DNA of 64,000 nt from Bradyrhizobium aeschynomenes (GTDB lineage Bacteria; Pseudomonadota; Alphaproteobacteria; Rhizobiales; Xanthobacteraceae). The stretch is taken from the NCBI RefSeq assembly GCF_013178945.1, contig NZ_JABFDM010000002.1, positions 682,001 through 746,000 on the forward strand, read 5' to 3'. Positions 28,990 to 37,862 of the stretch are shown here, piece by piece (position 1 is the first letter of the stretch; each line of letters opens with the position of its first letter). A program made the position numbers and the translations under genes. The notes under the pieces are model-generated. The model ran no database searches, was not told the origin of the DNA, and saw only the letters and a program-made list of their open reading frames with translations.

Positions 28990-29952
28990 ATGTTGGATTT
29001 CCGTTCCATCGAGACGTTCCTCTGGGTGGTGAAGCTCGGCAGCTTCCGGGGCGCGGCGCAGCGCCTCAACACCACCCAGCCAGCCATCTCCCAGCGCATC
29101 GCGCAGCTCGAGCGCGAGCTCGGCGTCAAGCTGCTCAACCGCGACCATCGCGTTGCGTCGCCCACGGCGAGCGGCCGGCAGATGCTGGTCTATGCGGAAA
29201 AGCTGATCGGCCTGCGCGCGGAGATGCTGGCCGAAGTCGGCGACCGCTCGGCGATGCGTGGCGTGCTCAGGCTCGGCGTCGCCGAGACCATCGTGCACGA
29301 CTGGCTGCCGCGGCTGATCAAGAGCGTCAACGAGAGCCATCCAAACCTGTCGCTGGAGATCGAGGTCGACGTCACGCCGAACCTGCACGCGCGCCTGCTC
29401 GCGCAGGAGATCGAGCTCGCCTTCGCGCTGGGATCGCCGACCGAGTCGGGCATCCGTAGCCGCGTGCTGTGCGACTATCCGATCAGCTTTCTCGCAAGCC
29501 CGGCCCTCGGCTTTGGTGACGGCGTGGTGACCGCGGAGCAGATGGCGCGGTTTCCGATCATCACCTTCCCGCGCAAGACCCAGCCCTATGACAACGTGCG
29601 CTCGCTGTTCAATCGGCCGCATCTGCCGCCGATGCGGCTGCACGCCAGCGCCTCGCTCGCGACCGTGATCCACATGGCGATCGAAGGGCTTGGTGTCGCC
29701 GTCATTCCCGCGGCGATCGTCGCCAACGAGCTTGCGACCGGCCGCCTGCAGGAGCTCAAGACGGATTTGCGGATTCCGCCGCTGACCTTCACCGCAAGCT
29801 GGCTGTCGTCGCCCGAAATGGTCGCGATCGAGCGCGTCGCCGAGCTCGCAGCCCGGACGGCGCAGACGGCCAGCCATCCCTCGGCATCGGTTGACGCCGC
29901 CGTCGCGGCGCGCGATGGACAGGATGCCGGAGTACAGGGAATTCAAGCATGA
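28990..29952 (+). CDS. LysR-family transcriptional regulator
   Basis: 320 residues; ATG with GAGG eight bases upstream. The N-terminal winged helix-turn-helix is canonical (MLDFRSIETFLWVVKLGSF, AAQRLNTTQPAISQRIAQLE, LGVKLLNRDHR), followed by a linker helix and an effector domain from about residue 90. It is divergent from the DUF1445-livKHMGF operon and overlaps the amidohydrolase gene by four bases, so it probably controls both. The effector is likely the transported compound or a breakdown product (inference). Confidence 0.88.
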   Translation: MLDFRSIETFLWVVKLGSFRGAAQRLNTTQPAISQRIAQLERELGVKLLNRDHRVASPTASGRQMLVYAEKLIGLRAEMLAEVGDRSAMRGVLRLGVAETIVHDWLPRLIKSVNESHPNLSLEIEVDVTPNLHARLLAQEIELAFALGSPTESGIRSRVLCDYPISFLASPALGFGDGVVTAEQMARFPIITFPRKTQPYDNVRSLFNRPHLPPMRLHASASLATVIHMAIEGLGVAVIPAAIVANELATGRLQELKTDLRIPPLTFTASWLSSPEMVAIERVAELAARTAQTASHPSASVDAAVAARDGQDAGVQGIQA

Positions 29953-31199
29953 GCCGCGCCGTCACCAATCTGCAGATCGATTCCGCCCGCCTCTGGGACA
30001 GCATCCACGAGACCGCCAAATTCGGCGCCACGCCGAAGGGCGGTGTGCGGCGGCTCACCCTGAGCCAGGAGGACAAGCAGGTCCGCGACTGGTTCCGCAA
30101 GGCCTGCGAGGACGCCGGGCTCGAGGTTCACATCGATGCGCTCGGCTCGATGTTCGCGCTCCGCAAGGGCCGCGACATGTCGAAGCCCCCGGTTGGGCTC
30201 GGCTCGCATCTCGACACCCAGCCGACGGGCGGCAAGTTCGACGGCATTCTAGGGACGCTCGGCGCGCTCGAGGTGATCCGCACGTTGAATGACGCCGGCA
30301 TCGAGACCGACGCGCCGCTGTGCATCGTCAACTGGACCAACGAGGAAGGCTCGCGCTTCGCCCCGGCGATGATGGCGTCCGCGGCTTACGTCGGCGACTT
30401 CACCGTCGAGGACATTCTGTCGCGCAAGGACGCGTCGGGCACCACGGTCGGCGCGGCGCTGGACGAGATCGGCTATCGCGGCGCGACCGCGGTCGGCACG
30501 CAGAAATTCTCGGGCTTCGTCGAGCTGCATATCGAGCAGGGCCCGATCCTGGAGGCCGAGAACAAGACCATCGGCGTGGTCGATCACGGCCAGGGCGTGT
30601 TCTGGTACGACGGCAAGATCACGGGCTTCGAGAGCCACGCCGGCTCGACGCCGATGCCGCTGCGCCGCGACGCGCTGCTGACGCTGTCGGAGTTCGCGCT
30701 GACCCTGGAGCAGATCGCGCTCAAGCTCGGACCGAATGCGGTGGCGACCATCGGCGAGGCCGTGATCGCCAATCCCTCGCGCAACGTCATTCCCGGCGAG
30801 ATCGCTTTCACCATCGACTGCCGCAGCGCCAATGCCGACACGCTGGAGGCGCTCGATGCCAGCCTGCGTGCGGCTGCGGGCGAGATTTCGAAGAAGCGCC
30901 GCGTCGAGATCGCGATCGACCAGGTCTGGCGCAAGCCGCCGACGCATTTCGACCCCAAGCTGGTCGACGCCGTCGAGCGCGCCGCCGGCACGCTCGGCTA
31001 TGCGCACCGGCGCATCACGTCAGGTGCCGGCCACGACGCCTGCAATCTCAACACGATCATGCCGGCAGCGATGGTGTTCGTGCCCTGCAAGGACGGCATC
31101 AGCCACAACGAGCTGGAGGATGCGACGCAGTCCGACTGCGCGGCCGGCACCAACGTGCTGCTGCACACGGTGCTGTCGCTGGCCGGCGTGGCGTCGTGA
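29949..31199 (+). CDS. M20-family Zn-dependent amidohydrolase (N-carbamoyl-amino acid hydrolase / allantoate amidohydrolase type)
   Basis: 416 residues; ATG overlaps the LysR stop as ATGA. M20 di-zinc features: GLGSHLDTQPTGGKFDGILG (His and bridging Asp), WTNEEGSRF (catalytic Glu pair), ELHIEQGPILE (His-Glu region), GFESHAGSTPMPLRRDAL (dimer-domain substrate site) and the last His in SGAGHDACNL plus ISHNELE. This subfamily hydrolyses N-carbamoyl-L-amino acids, ureidopropionate or allantoate. With the adjacent transporter it suggests uptake of a ureido or N-acyl amino acid for nitrogen. Confidence 0.87.
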   Translation: MSRAVTNLQIDSARLWDSIHETAKFGATPKGGVRRLTLSQEDKQVRDWFRKACEDAGLEVHIDALGSMFALRKGRDMSKPPVGLGSHLDTQPTGGKFDGILGTLGALEVIRTLNDAGIETDAPLCIVNWTNEEGSRFAPAMMASAAYVGDFTVEDILSRKDASGTTVGAALDEIGYRGATAVGTQKFSGFVELHIEQGPILEAENKTIGVVDHGQGVFWYDGKITGFESHAGSTPMPLRRDALLTLSEFALTLEQIALKLGPNAVATIGEAVIANPSRNVIPGEIAFTIDCRSANADTLEALDASLRAAAGEISKKRRVEIAIDQVWRKPPTHFDPKLVDAVERAAGTLGYAHRRITSGAGHDACNLNTIMPAAMVFVPCKDGISHNELEDATQSDCAAGTNVLLHTVLSLAGVAS

Positions 31200-31230
31200 C
31201 GGGCTGACGCTTCTGGCCGCATTCTTTGCG

Positions 31231-31344
31231 GCCTCATCCTTCGAGACGCCGCTGCGTGGCTCCTCAGGATGAGGGGAGAGTGTGCGGTGAAACAGTTTCC
31301 CCTCATGGTGAGGAGCGCCGAAGGCGCGTCTCGAACCATGAGGC
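31231..31344. repeat. Dispersed composite repeat, family B (copy 1)
   Basis: Two palindromic units: one from CCTCATCCTTCGAGACG to CTCCTCAGGATGAGG, the other from CCTCATGGTGAGGAG to CGTCTCGAACCATGAGG. It fills most of the 221-base gap before the next gene. The same units recur at 37.7, 46.0, 46.5 and 49.1 kb. Confidence 0.85.
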
Positions 31345-31420
31345 CCGAGACGCTTCAGGCTAAACCACATTCAATCGCCCTGCCCCGCATGGTCCAATAG
31401 GGGCTCATCAGGAGGTTTCC

Positions 31421-32332
31421 GTGCGCGGAGTTTTCATCGACGCCAACGACTCGCTTGCCGAGATCTTCGAGCGGCAGCGCAAATCCGGGGATCCCGAGAT
31501 GCGCGTGCATCTCGATCCCGACATCAAGCCGGAGGACTGGCCGGCCATCCTCGACGGCGCCGAGATCGGCGTGGTCGATCACACTGCCCTGCCGACCGAG
31601 GTCGCCAGGCAGTGCAAGGGCCTCAAGCACGTCGTCTTCCTCGGCACCGGCGCGCGCAGCTACATGAATCCGGAGGAACTCGCCGACCTCGGCATCACCG
31701 TGCATCTGATCAAGGGTTATGGCGACACCGCCGTGGCGGAAGCCGCCGTCGCGCTGATGTGGGCCTCGGCCCGCGGCATCGCGCAGATGGACCGCGAGAT
31801 GCGCGCCGGCAACTGGCTGCGCGACGACGGCATGCAATTGACCGGCAAGACGCTCGGCCTGATCGGCTTCGGCGGCATCGCCGCCGAGGTCGCGCGCATC
31901 GCATCCGGCAGCGGCATGACGGTGATCGCCTGGAACCGGTCGCCGAAGAGCCATCCGGGAGTGAACTTCGTCGAACTCGACACGCTGCTCAAAGAGAGCC
32001 ACGTCGTCTCGCTGCATCTCCTCCTCAACGACGAGACCCGCGGCTTCCTGTCGCGCGAGCGCATCGCGCAGATGCGCAAGGGCGTGATCTTCGTCAACAC
32101 CGCCCGCGCTGCCATCGTCGACGAGGTCGCGATGATCGATGCCTTGCGCAGCGGTCAGATCCGCCACGCCGGCCTCGACGTGTTCAACACCGAGCCCCTG
32201 CCGGGAGATCACGTGCTGACGACGATCCCCAACGTCACGCTGTCGGCGCATTCGGCGTTTCGCACGCCCGAAGCGAGCGAGAATTTGATCCACGCCGCGT
32301 GGGAACACTGCCGCCGGGTGGCCAAGAAGTAG
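31421..32332 (+). CDS. D-isomer-specific 2-hydroxyacid dehydrogenase
   Basis: 303 residues from a GTG with an excellent AGGAGG site. The NAD-binding Rossmann motif reads GLIGFGGIAAEVAR, and the catalytic trio is visible as Arg in NTARAAIVDE, Glu in FNTEPLPGD and His in LSAHSAFRT. It reduces 2-oxo acids or oxidises D-2-hydroxy acids; the substrate is unknown. Slightly shorter at the N-terminus than phosphoglycerate dehydrogenases. Separated from the amidohydrolase by a repeat, so probably its own unit. Confidence 0.85.
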   Translation: MRGVFIDANDSLAEIFERQRKSGDPEMRVHLDPDIKPEDWPAILDGAEIGVVDHTALPTEVARQCKGLKHVVFLGTGARSYMNPEELADLGITVHLIKGYGDTAVAEAAVALMWASARGIAQMDREMRAGNWLRDDGMQLTGKTLGLIGFGGIAAEVARIASGSGMTVIAWNRSPKSHPGVNFVELDTLLKESHVVSLHLLLNDETRGFLSRERIAQMRKGVIFVNTARAAIVDEVAMIDALRSGQIRHAGLDVFNTEPLPGDHVLTTIPNVTLSAHSAFRTPEASENLIHAAWEHCRRVAKK

Positions 32333-32341
32333 TTGTTGACG

Positions 32342-32479
32342 GTAGGGTGGGCAAAGCGGCCGCCACCAGGCGGCAGCGTGCCCACCATCGATCAGCACAG
32401 TCTGAAGCGAGCCGGTGGGCACTGCGCCACCGCGATCTCATGTGAGGATGCAGCGAGGCTGCCCCTTTGCCCACCCTAC
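32342..32479. repeat. Dispersed repeat, family E, with 15-bp terminal inverted repeat (copy 1)
   Basis: GTAGGGTGGGCAAAG (32342-32356) is perfectly inverted as CTTTGCCCACCCTAC (32465-32479), with internal GTGCCCACC / GGTGGGCAC arms. A short relative is at 39.91 kb. Confidence 0.75.
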
Positions 32480-32566
32480 GGCTCCCTCCTGCGTGATCGC
32501 GAGCGAAAGGACTTGTCCGCCATAGCGCAACGGGCGACGGCGGAAGCCATCCAGAGTCCCGCGACG

Positions 32567-32604
32567 CCCTGGATTGCTTCGTCGCTGTTCCCCTCGCAAT
32601 GACG
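32567..32604. repeat. Dispersed repeat, family A (copy 2, half unit)
   Basis: CCCTGGATTGCTTCGTCG followed by CTCGCAATGACG, one arm only. Together with the family E copy it fills the 369-base gap between the dehydrogenase and the HEAT-repeat gene. Confidence 0.7.
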
Positions 32605-32701
32605 TTGTTGCCCAACCTGCCACCACTGTCATCGCACCGAACGCGATCGCCGCGCCTGCCACGATCTCACCGCACGCTTCGATATTGAGATGGCCGCGGG
32701 A

Positions 32702-34060
32702 TCAGCCGCGGCTGACCTTGAGACCGGAAGCCGCGAGCTGAGCGGCGACATGATCTTCAGCGGCCGCACCGATGGAAATCGCCGCCTTCGCGCCGGGATC
32801 GATCGGGAGGCCGAGCCTGGTTTCAAGTTCAACGAGGCCGTCGTGGTGCCCGACAATGACACAAGCGTTCTGGTCACCGCTGAAAAGATTGGCGAACCGC
32901 TCCGGCCGATCCGCCGCGGCCAGCGCCGTATTGAGGCCGTTCAGCACCGCCGACAGGTCTGTCCAATCACCCATGAATTGCGGAGAGAAGCGCGCGGGCT
33001 GCCGGGCGACCTGGCAAGCCACCTCACGGCACGCCTCGCCGTCCATCTGCAGCGCGATGTCCGTGATCGTCACGCGCGGCCCGCCGATACGTGCCAGCTC
33101 TTGCAACAACGCCTCATAGTCGGGCACAGGGTCCCACTCGGTGTCAAAGATGTAGATCGCGCGCAAGCGCTGCAGCAATGTCGTGACGGCCTTATATCCG
33201 TTGCCACCGTTCAAAGCCTTCTGCATCTTGTTGATGACGGCCGGCTTGATCAGCTTGCGACGGTCCTCGGCCACGACGCCGCCGGTGATCAGCCTCTCGA
33301 TGAGGGCGCCAGCGTCCAACTCGGCGATCGTGACCCGGACCGTGAAGGCGGTCCATGGATCGAACCGGTCGAGGTGCCTCGCGAGGATCGGGGTCGTCGC
33401 CTGACCAAGCGAGATCAGAGCTTGCGCCGCCGCAGATGGAGCCCAGCCATTCTGACTGTCGGTCAGCGTGCGCTCCAGTGCGGCAATCACCTCGGGCGTC
33501 GCAGCGCGCCGACCGAGCCGGGCAATGGCCAAAGCGACGGCGTGTGCAACAGACGTATCGTCGATCAGTTCGAGCAGAATTCCCAGCGTTTCCGTTCCAC
33601 GCAGGCCAACGAGACGATCGAGAGCGTAGCCACGGACCCATCCTTCCAGTTTCGAGCGCGCGACACGCTCGAGGAAATCGGCCTCCCAGGACGGAGCCGC
33701 CGCCCTCAGCGTGTCGAGCATGCGCCGGACGTCGTTGGCGGTGCCGTTGTCCGTCTTGTGCAGCGCTGTCGCGATCTCATCGCGCATGAGGATGGCGATG
33801 GCATCGCGCTGGGTAGCATCGGCCTCCTGCTCCGCGAACTGTTGCATTGCATAGATCGCCGATGACCGCCGCCGATCGAAGAGGCTGGTCTTGCTGCCTC
33901 TGCGGAAAGCCCTTTGCATGTCCGCCAAGGTCTTCAACCCCTGCGGCCCTGGGGAGTGCTGCCATTCGATGTAGAAGGCGTATCCCCAGAAGCCCAGCAG
34001 GGCCGCGCAGAACAGGAAAAATGAGCCCCAGACCAGGATCGCGGCCGTCCACGTCGTCAT
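32702..34060 (-). CDS. Membrane-anchored HEAT-repeat protein of unknown function
   Basis: 452 residues. A single N-terminal membrane helix (TAAILVWGSFFLFCAALLGFWGYAFYI) is followed by a long helical region with HEAT-like pairs, clearest at about 165-240 (ALAIARLGRRAATPEVIAALERTL..., AAQALISLGQATTPILARHL). The antiparallel open frame of 391 codons is low-complexity and arginine-rich, so this strand is the coding one. HEAT proteins scaffold other proteins; no partner is suggested by the neighbours. Confidence 0.65.
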   Translation of the reverse strand: MTTWTAAILVWGSFFLFCAALLGFWGYAFYIEWQHSPGPQGLKTLADMQRAFRRGSKTSLFDRRRSSAIYAMQQFAEQEADATQRDAIAILMRDEIATALHKTDNGTANDVRRMLDTLRAAAPSWEADFLERVARSKLEGWVRGYALDRLVGLRGTETLGILLELIDDTSVAHAVALAIARLGRRAATPEVIAALERTLTDSQNGWAPSAAAQALISLGQATTPILARHLDRFDPWTAFTVRVTIAELDAGALIERLITGGVVAEDRRKLIKPAVINKMQKALNGGNGYKAVTTLLQRLRAIYIFDTEWDPVPDYEALLQELARIGGPRVTITDIALQMDGEACREVACQVARQPARFSPQFMGDWTDLSAVLNGLNTALAAADRPERFANLFSGDQNACVIVGHHDGLVELETRLGLPIDPGAKAAISIGAAAEDHVAAQLAASGLKVSRG

Positions 34061-34150
34061 TGCCCAGTCGTCCCGATCTCGACGTGTCTCGCTTCTATGG
34101 CCATGACTCCGGCGCCAAGCTTCGACCGTTGGTCGGGACGACTTTATCGA

Positions 34151-35224
34151 CTAATCCACCATGTCCGCAACGGCCTTGCCGCACGCCTCGGTATCCGCAT
34201 TTCCGCCCAGATCCCGCGTCCGCAACGTCCGCTCGCCCAGCGTGCGCTCGATCGCGCCGACGATCGACTGCGCCGCGGTCTTCTCGCCGAGATGCTCCAG
34301 CATCATCGCGCCCGACCAGATCATGCCGATCGGGTTGGCGATCCCCTGCCCGGCGATATCGGGCGCGGAGCCGTGGACCGGCTCGAACACCGACGGGAAA
34401 TTGCGCTCCGGATTGATGTTGCCCGAGGGCGCGATGCCGATGGTGCCGGTGCAGGCTGGGCCGAGATCGGACAGGATGTCGCCGAACAAGTTGGAGCCGA
34501 CGACGACGTCGAACCAGTCCGGATGCAGCACGAAATTCGCGGTGAGGATGTCGATGTGGTACTTGTCCCACTTCACGCCCGGATAATTCTTCGCCATCGC
34601 CTCGACGCGCTCATCCCAATACGGCATCGTGATCGAGATGCCGTTCGACTTGGTCGCCGAGGTCAGGTGCTTCTTCGGCCGCGATTGCGCCAGCTCGAAG
34701 GCGAATTTCAAGATGCGGTCGACGCCGGTGCGCGTCATCACCGTCTGCTGGGTGACGAACTCGCGGTCGGTGTCCGGGAACATGCGGCCGCCCACCGAGG
34801 AGTACTCTCCTTCGGTGTTCTCGCGCACCACCCAGAAATCGATGTCGCCGGGCTTGCGCCCGGCCAGCGGCGACGGCACGCCCGGCATCAATCGCACGGG
34901 GCGCAGATTGACGTATTGATCGAACTCGCGGCGAAACTTGATCAGCGAGCCCCACAGCGAGACGTGGTCGGCGATCTTGGCCGGCCAGCCGACGGCGCCG
35001 AAATAGATCGCGTCATGGCTGCCGATCTGCGTCTTCCAGTCGTCCGGCATCATCTGGCCGTGCTTCTCGTAGTAGTCGTAGCTCGAGAAGTCGAAATGAT
35101 CGAACTGCACGGCTACGCCGTGCTTCTTGGCGGCCGCCTCGATCACGCGCAGCCCCTCGGGCATGACCTCCTTGCCGATGCCGTCACCGGGAATGACTGC
35201 GATACGATAGGGCTTCTTGCTCAT
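34151..35224 (-). CDS. ttuC: Tartrate dehydrogenase/decarboxylase (D-malate dehydrogenase family)
   Basis: 357 residues from the ATG at 35224 (MSKKPYRIAVIPGDGIGKEV) with AAGGAT upstream. It is in the isocitrate/isopropylmalate dehydrogenase superfamily; PVRLMPGVPSPLAGRKPGDIDFWVVRENTEGEYSS is the tartrate/D-malate subfamily signature, and the metal and NAD sites (DILTANFVLHPDWFDVVVGSNLFGDILSDL, PVHGSAPDIAGQGIANP) are intact. It oxidises D-malate or tartrate with NAD and Mn2+/Mg2+. Divergent from an SDR gene with 172 bases between. Confidence 0.86.
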   Translation of the reverse strand: MSKKPYRIAVIPGDGIGKEVMPEGLRVIEAAAKKHGVAVQFDHFDFSSYDYYEKHGQMMPDDWKTQIGSHDAIYFGAVGWPAKIADHVSLWGSLIKFRREFDQYVNLRPVRLMPGVPSPLAGRKPGDIDFWVVRENTEGEYSSVGGRMFPDTDREFVTQQTVMTRTGVDRILKFAFELAQSRPKKHLTSATKSNGISITMPYWDERVEAMAKNYPGVKWDKYHIDILTANFVLHPDWFDVVVGSNLFGDILSDLGPACTGTIGIAPSGNINPERNFPSVFEPVHGSAPDIAGQGIANPIGMIWSGAMMLEHLGEKTAAQSIVGAIERTLGERTLRTRDLGGNADTEACGKAVADMVD

Positions 35225-35396
35225 CGAGCGGATCCTTGCGGGTTGCGCCGGTTGGCCCGGCTGAATTTGTCGATCGCCTGAATGGACCAAACCAGGGGCA
35301 AGCGCAACGCTGCGGTGCGGGATTGACCGCATGGCTGACGCGCAAGACAATCGCACAAGACAATCCGGTCTCCTCCAGAATTCAGCGAGAGCCTCC

Positions 35397-36173
35397 ATGG
35401 ACCTTCATCTGCGCGGCAAGCGCGTTCTCATCACCGGCGCCTCCAAGGGCATCGGCGCCGCGGCAACCGAGGCGTTTGCCGAGGAGGGCTGCCATGTCCG
35501 GCTCGCCGCGCGCAGCGCCGACCGGCTGTCGGCGCTGGTCGAGCAGCTCCGCTCGAAGCACCAGATCGATGCGGCCGCGCATGTGGTGGACCTGCGCAAG
35601 TCCGAGGACGTGACCCGACTGGCCCAGGAGGCCAGCGACATCGACATCCTCGTCAACAATGCCGGCGACATTCCGGGCGGCCCGATCGACAAGATCGACG
35701 AGGCGACCTGGCGGCATGCCTGGGACCTGAAGGTGTTCGGCTTCATCAACCTGGCTCGGCTGGTCTACGCGCAAATGAAGGCGCGCGGCTCGGGCGTGAT
35801 CATCAACGACATCGGCGCGGCCGGCGAAAAGTTCGACGCCAACTATATCTGCGGCAGCGCCGGCAACGCGGCGCTGATGGCCTTCACCCGCGCGCTCGGC
35901 TCCAAGAGCCTCGCCGACAACATCCGCGTCGTCGGCATCAATCCCGGGCCGGTCGGCACCGATCGCCATGTCACCCTGCTGAAGACCCGCGCCCAACAGC
36001 AATTCGGCGACGAGAGCCGCTACACGGAATTCCAGAAGGGCCTGCCGCTCGGCCGTCCCGCGCATCCACGGGAGATCGCGGACCTGATGGCGTTCCTGGC
36101 ATCCGACCGCGCCGGCTACACGTCTGGCGTGATCTATACCGTCGATGGCGGCATCAGCGCAGGGTGGGGTTGA
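35397..36173 (+). CDS. Atypical short-chain dehydrogenase/reductase lacking YxxxK
   Basis: 258 residues from the ATG at 35397 (MDLHLRGKRVLITGASKGIG). The TGASKGIG cofactor motif and NNAG (VNNAGDIPGG) are canonical, and IRVVGINPGPVGTD and the C-terminal SGVIYTVDGG follow the classical SDR plan. The active-site segment reads NYICGSAGNAALMAFTRAL: aligned on AL-x-A-x-TRAL, the catalytic Tyr position is Gly and the Lys position is Asn. It may be a binding-only or repurposed SDR. It lies 78 bases before an amidase on the same strand. Confidence 0.8.
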   Translation: MDLHLRGKRVLITGASKGIGAAATEAFAEEGCHVRLAARSADRLSALVEQLRSKHQIDAAAHVVDLRKSEDVTRLAQEASDIDILVNNAGDIPGGPIDKIDEATWRHAWDLKVFGFINLARLVYAQMKARGSGVIINDIGAAGEKFDANYICGSAGNAALMAFTRALGSKSLADNIRVVGINPGPVGTDRHVTLLKTRAQQQFGDESRYTEFQKGLPLGRPAHPREIADLMAFLASDRAGYTSGVIYTVDGGISAGWG

Positions 36174-36251
36174 TCGCCGCGACCTTCCCACCTCGCCGCA
36201 AACGTGATCTACAACGTCGCGCCGGACGCTTGCCATCAGGAGAACCGCACT

Positions 36252-37676
36252 TTGGCCGACCAGGGATTGATCCGTGAGACCGCCTGCACCGTCGTCGACA
36301 AGTTGAAGGCCGGCGAGGTCACCCCGCTCGATTGCCTCGATGCGCTGGAAACGCGCATTTCAGCCGTCGACGACAAGGTCAATGCGCTGCCGACCTTGTG
36401 CTTCGATCGCGCGCGCGACCACGCCAAGGCGCTGATGCAGAAGCCGGCCGGCGAACGCGGCGTGCTCGCCGGGTTGCCTGTCCCGATCAAGGATCTCACT
36501 GATGTCGCGGGCGTGCTGACGACGCAGGGCTCGCCGATCTTCAAGGACCGGATTCCGGAACGCTCCGATCTCATGGTCGAGCATCTCGAAAGCAATGGCG
36601 GCGTGATCTACGCCAAGTCGAACACGCCGGAGTTCGGCGCCGGCGCCAACACCTTCAACGAGGTATTCGGCGCCACGCGCAATCCCTGGGACACGTCCCG
36701 CTCCGCGGCCGGCTCCTCCGGCGGCGCAGCGGTGGCGCTCGCCACCGGCATGGCCTGGCTGGCGCACGGCTCCGACATGGGCGGCTCGCTGCGCAATCCC
36801 GCGAGTTTCTGCGGCATCGTCGGCCTGCGCCCGAGCTTCGGCCGCGTCGCGCATACGCCAGCGGTCGCCGTCGACCGCAACCTCGGCGTCCAGGGCCCGA
36901 TGGCCCGCAATGTCGAGGACCTCGCGCTGCTGCTCGACGCGATGAGCGGTGAGCACGCCGCCGACCCGATCTCGCTGCCATCGCCCGCGACCTCGTTCCT
37001 GGCCGCGGCTCGCTCCGGCAAGAAGCCGGTGCGCGTCGCCTATTCGCCCGATCTCGGCATCACGCCGGTCGATCCCGAGGTGATTGCAGTGACCCGCAAG
37101 GCGGCGCAGCGCTTCGCCGAGCTGGGCGTCATCGTCGAGGAGGCGCATCCTGATTTCAGCGAGGCGCACGAATGCTTCCATGTGCTGCGCGCGCTGGACT
37201 TCGCGATGAGCAAGCAGGAGCTGCTGCGCACCAAGCGCGAGCAGTTGAAGCCGGAAGTGATCTGGAACATCGAGGAAGGACTGAAGCTCTCGGTCGCGCA
37301 GATCGCGCGCGCCGAGGCGCAGCGCGTGGCGATCACCGCGCGCGCGGTGACGTTCTTCGAGACCTATGACCTGCTGCTGGCGCCGGCGACCATCGTGCCG
37401 CCCTTCCCGATCGAGAACCGCTACGTCGCCGAATGCGCCGGGCACAAATTCGACAACTACGTGCAGTGGCTCGGCATCGTCTATGCGATCACGCTGGCCT
37501 GCTGCCCGGCCCTGTCGCTGCCCTGCGGCTTCACGGCATCGGGGCTTCCGGTGGGGCTGCAGGTGATCGCGCGGCCGCGCGCTGACGCCAAGCTGCTCGC
37601 CGGCGCCAAGGTGCTGGAGGACATCCTCGGCATAGCCAGCTCGACCCCGATCGATCCGCGCGCCCCGAAAAGCTGA
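36252..37676 (+). CDS. Amidase signature family hydrolase
   Basis: 474 residues from a TTG at 36252, chosen because AGGAGA lies eight bases upstream; a GTG at 36204 would add 16 residues without a ribosome site. The Ser-cisSer-Lys triad is intact: Lys80 in VPIKDLTD, Ser155 in GSSGG and Ser179 in GGSLRNP. The family hydrolyses amides or transfers ammonia from glutamine; there are no gatBC-like neighbours, so a catabolic amidase is likelier than an Asp/Glu-tRNA amidotransferase. The MHS permease that follows may import its substrate. Confidence 0.85.
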   Translation: MADQGLIRETACTVVDKLKAGEVTPLDCLDALETRISAVDDKVNALPTLCFDRARDHAKALMQKPAGERGVLAGLPVPIKDLTDVAGVLTTQGSPIFKDRIPERSDLMVEHLESNGGVIYAKSNTPEFGAGANTFNEVFGATRNPWDTSRSAAGSSGGAAVALATGMAWLAHGSDMGGSLRNPASFCGIVGLRPSFGRVAHTPAVAVDRNLGVQGPMARNVEDLALLLDAMSGEHAADPISLPSPATSFLAAARSGKKPVRVAYSPDLGITPVDPEVIAVTRKAAQRFAELGVIVEEAHPDFSEAHECFHVLRALDFAMSKQELLRTKREQLKPEVIWNIEEGLKLSVAQIARAEAQRVAITARAVTFFETYDLLLAPATIVPPFPIENRYVAECAGHKFDNYVQWLGIVYAITLACCPALSLPCGFTASGLPVGLQVIARPRADAKLLAGAKVLEDILGIASSTPIDPRAPKS

Positions 37677-37687
37677 TCTGATCAGGG

Positions 37688-37733
37688 GCCTCATGGTTCG
37701 AGACGCCCGTCTTCTGGCGGGCTCCATCAGGGG
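37688..37733. repeat. Dispersed repeat, family B (copy 2, partial)
   Basis: CCTCATGGTTCGAGACG followed by GGCGGGCTCCATCAG, a rearranged single unit just after the amidase stop. Confidence 0.6.
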
Positions 37734-37862
37734 CGGCAGTTCTGCTTTGATTTGCGCCGAGTTCCATGCGCTGAACATGGGACCCATGTCCGTTATCGGC
37801 TGTTGGCAATTCGGGCGGCTGCCGTAGAAGGGCCGCAAACCACGCTTGCCCGGAGACCGGAT

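Noticed and set aside
32690..33865. 391-codon plus-strand frame opposite the HEAT-repeat gene
   Set aside because: Arg-rich with no domain; the minus strand has a membrane helix and helical repeats.
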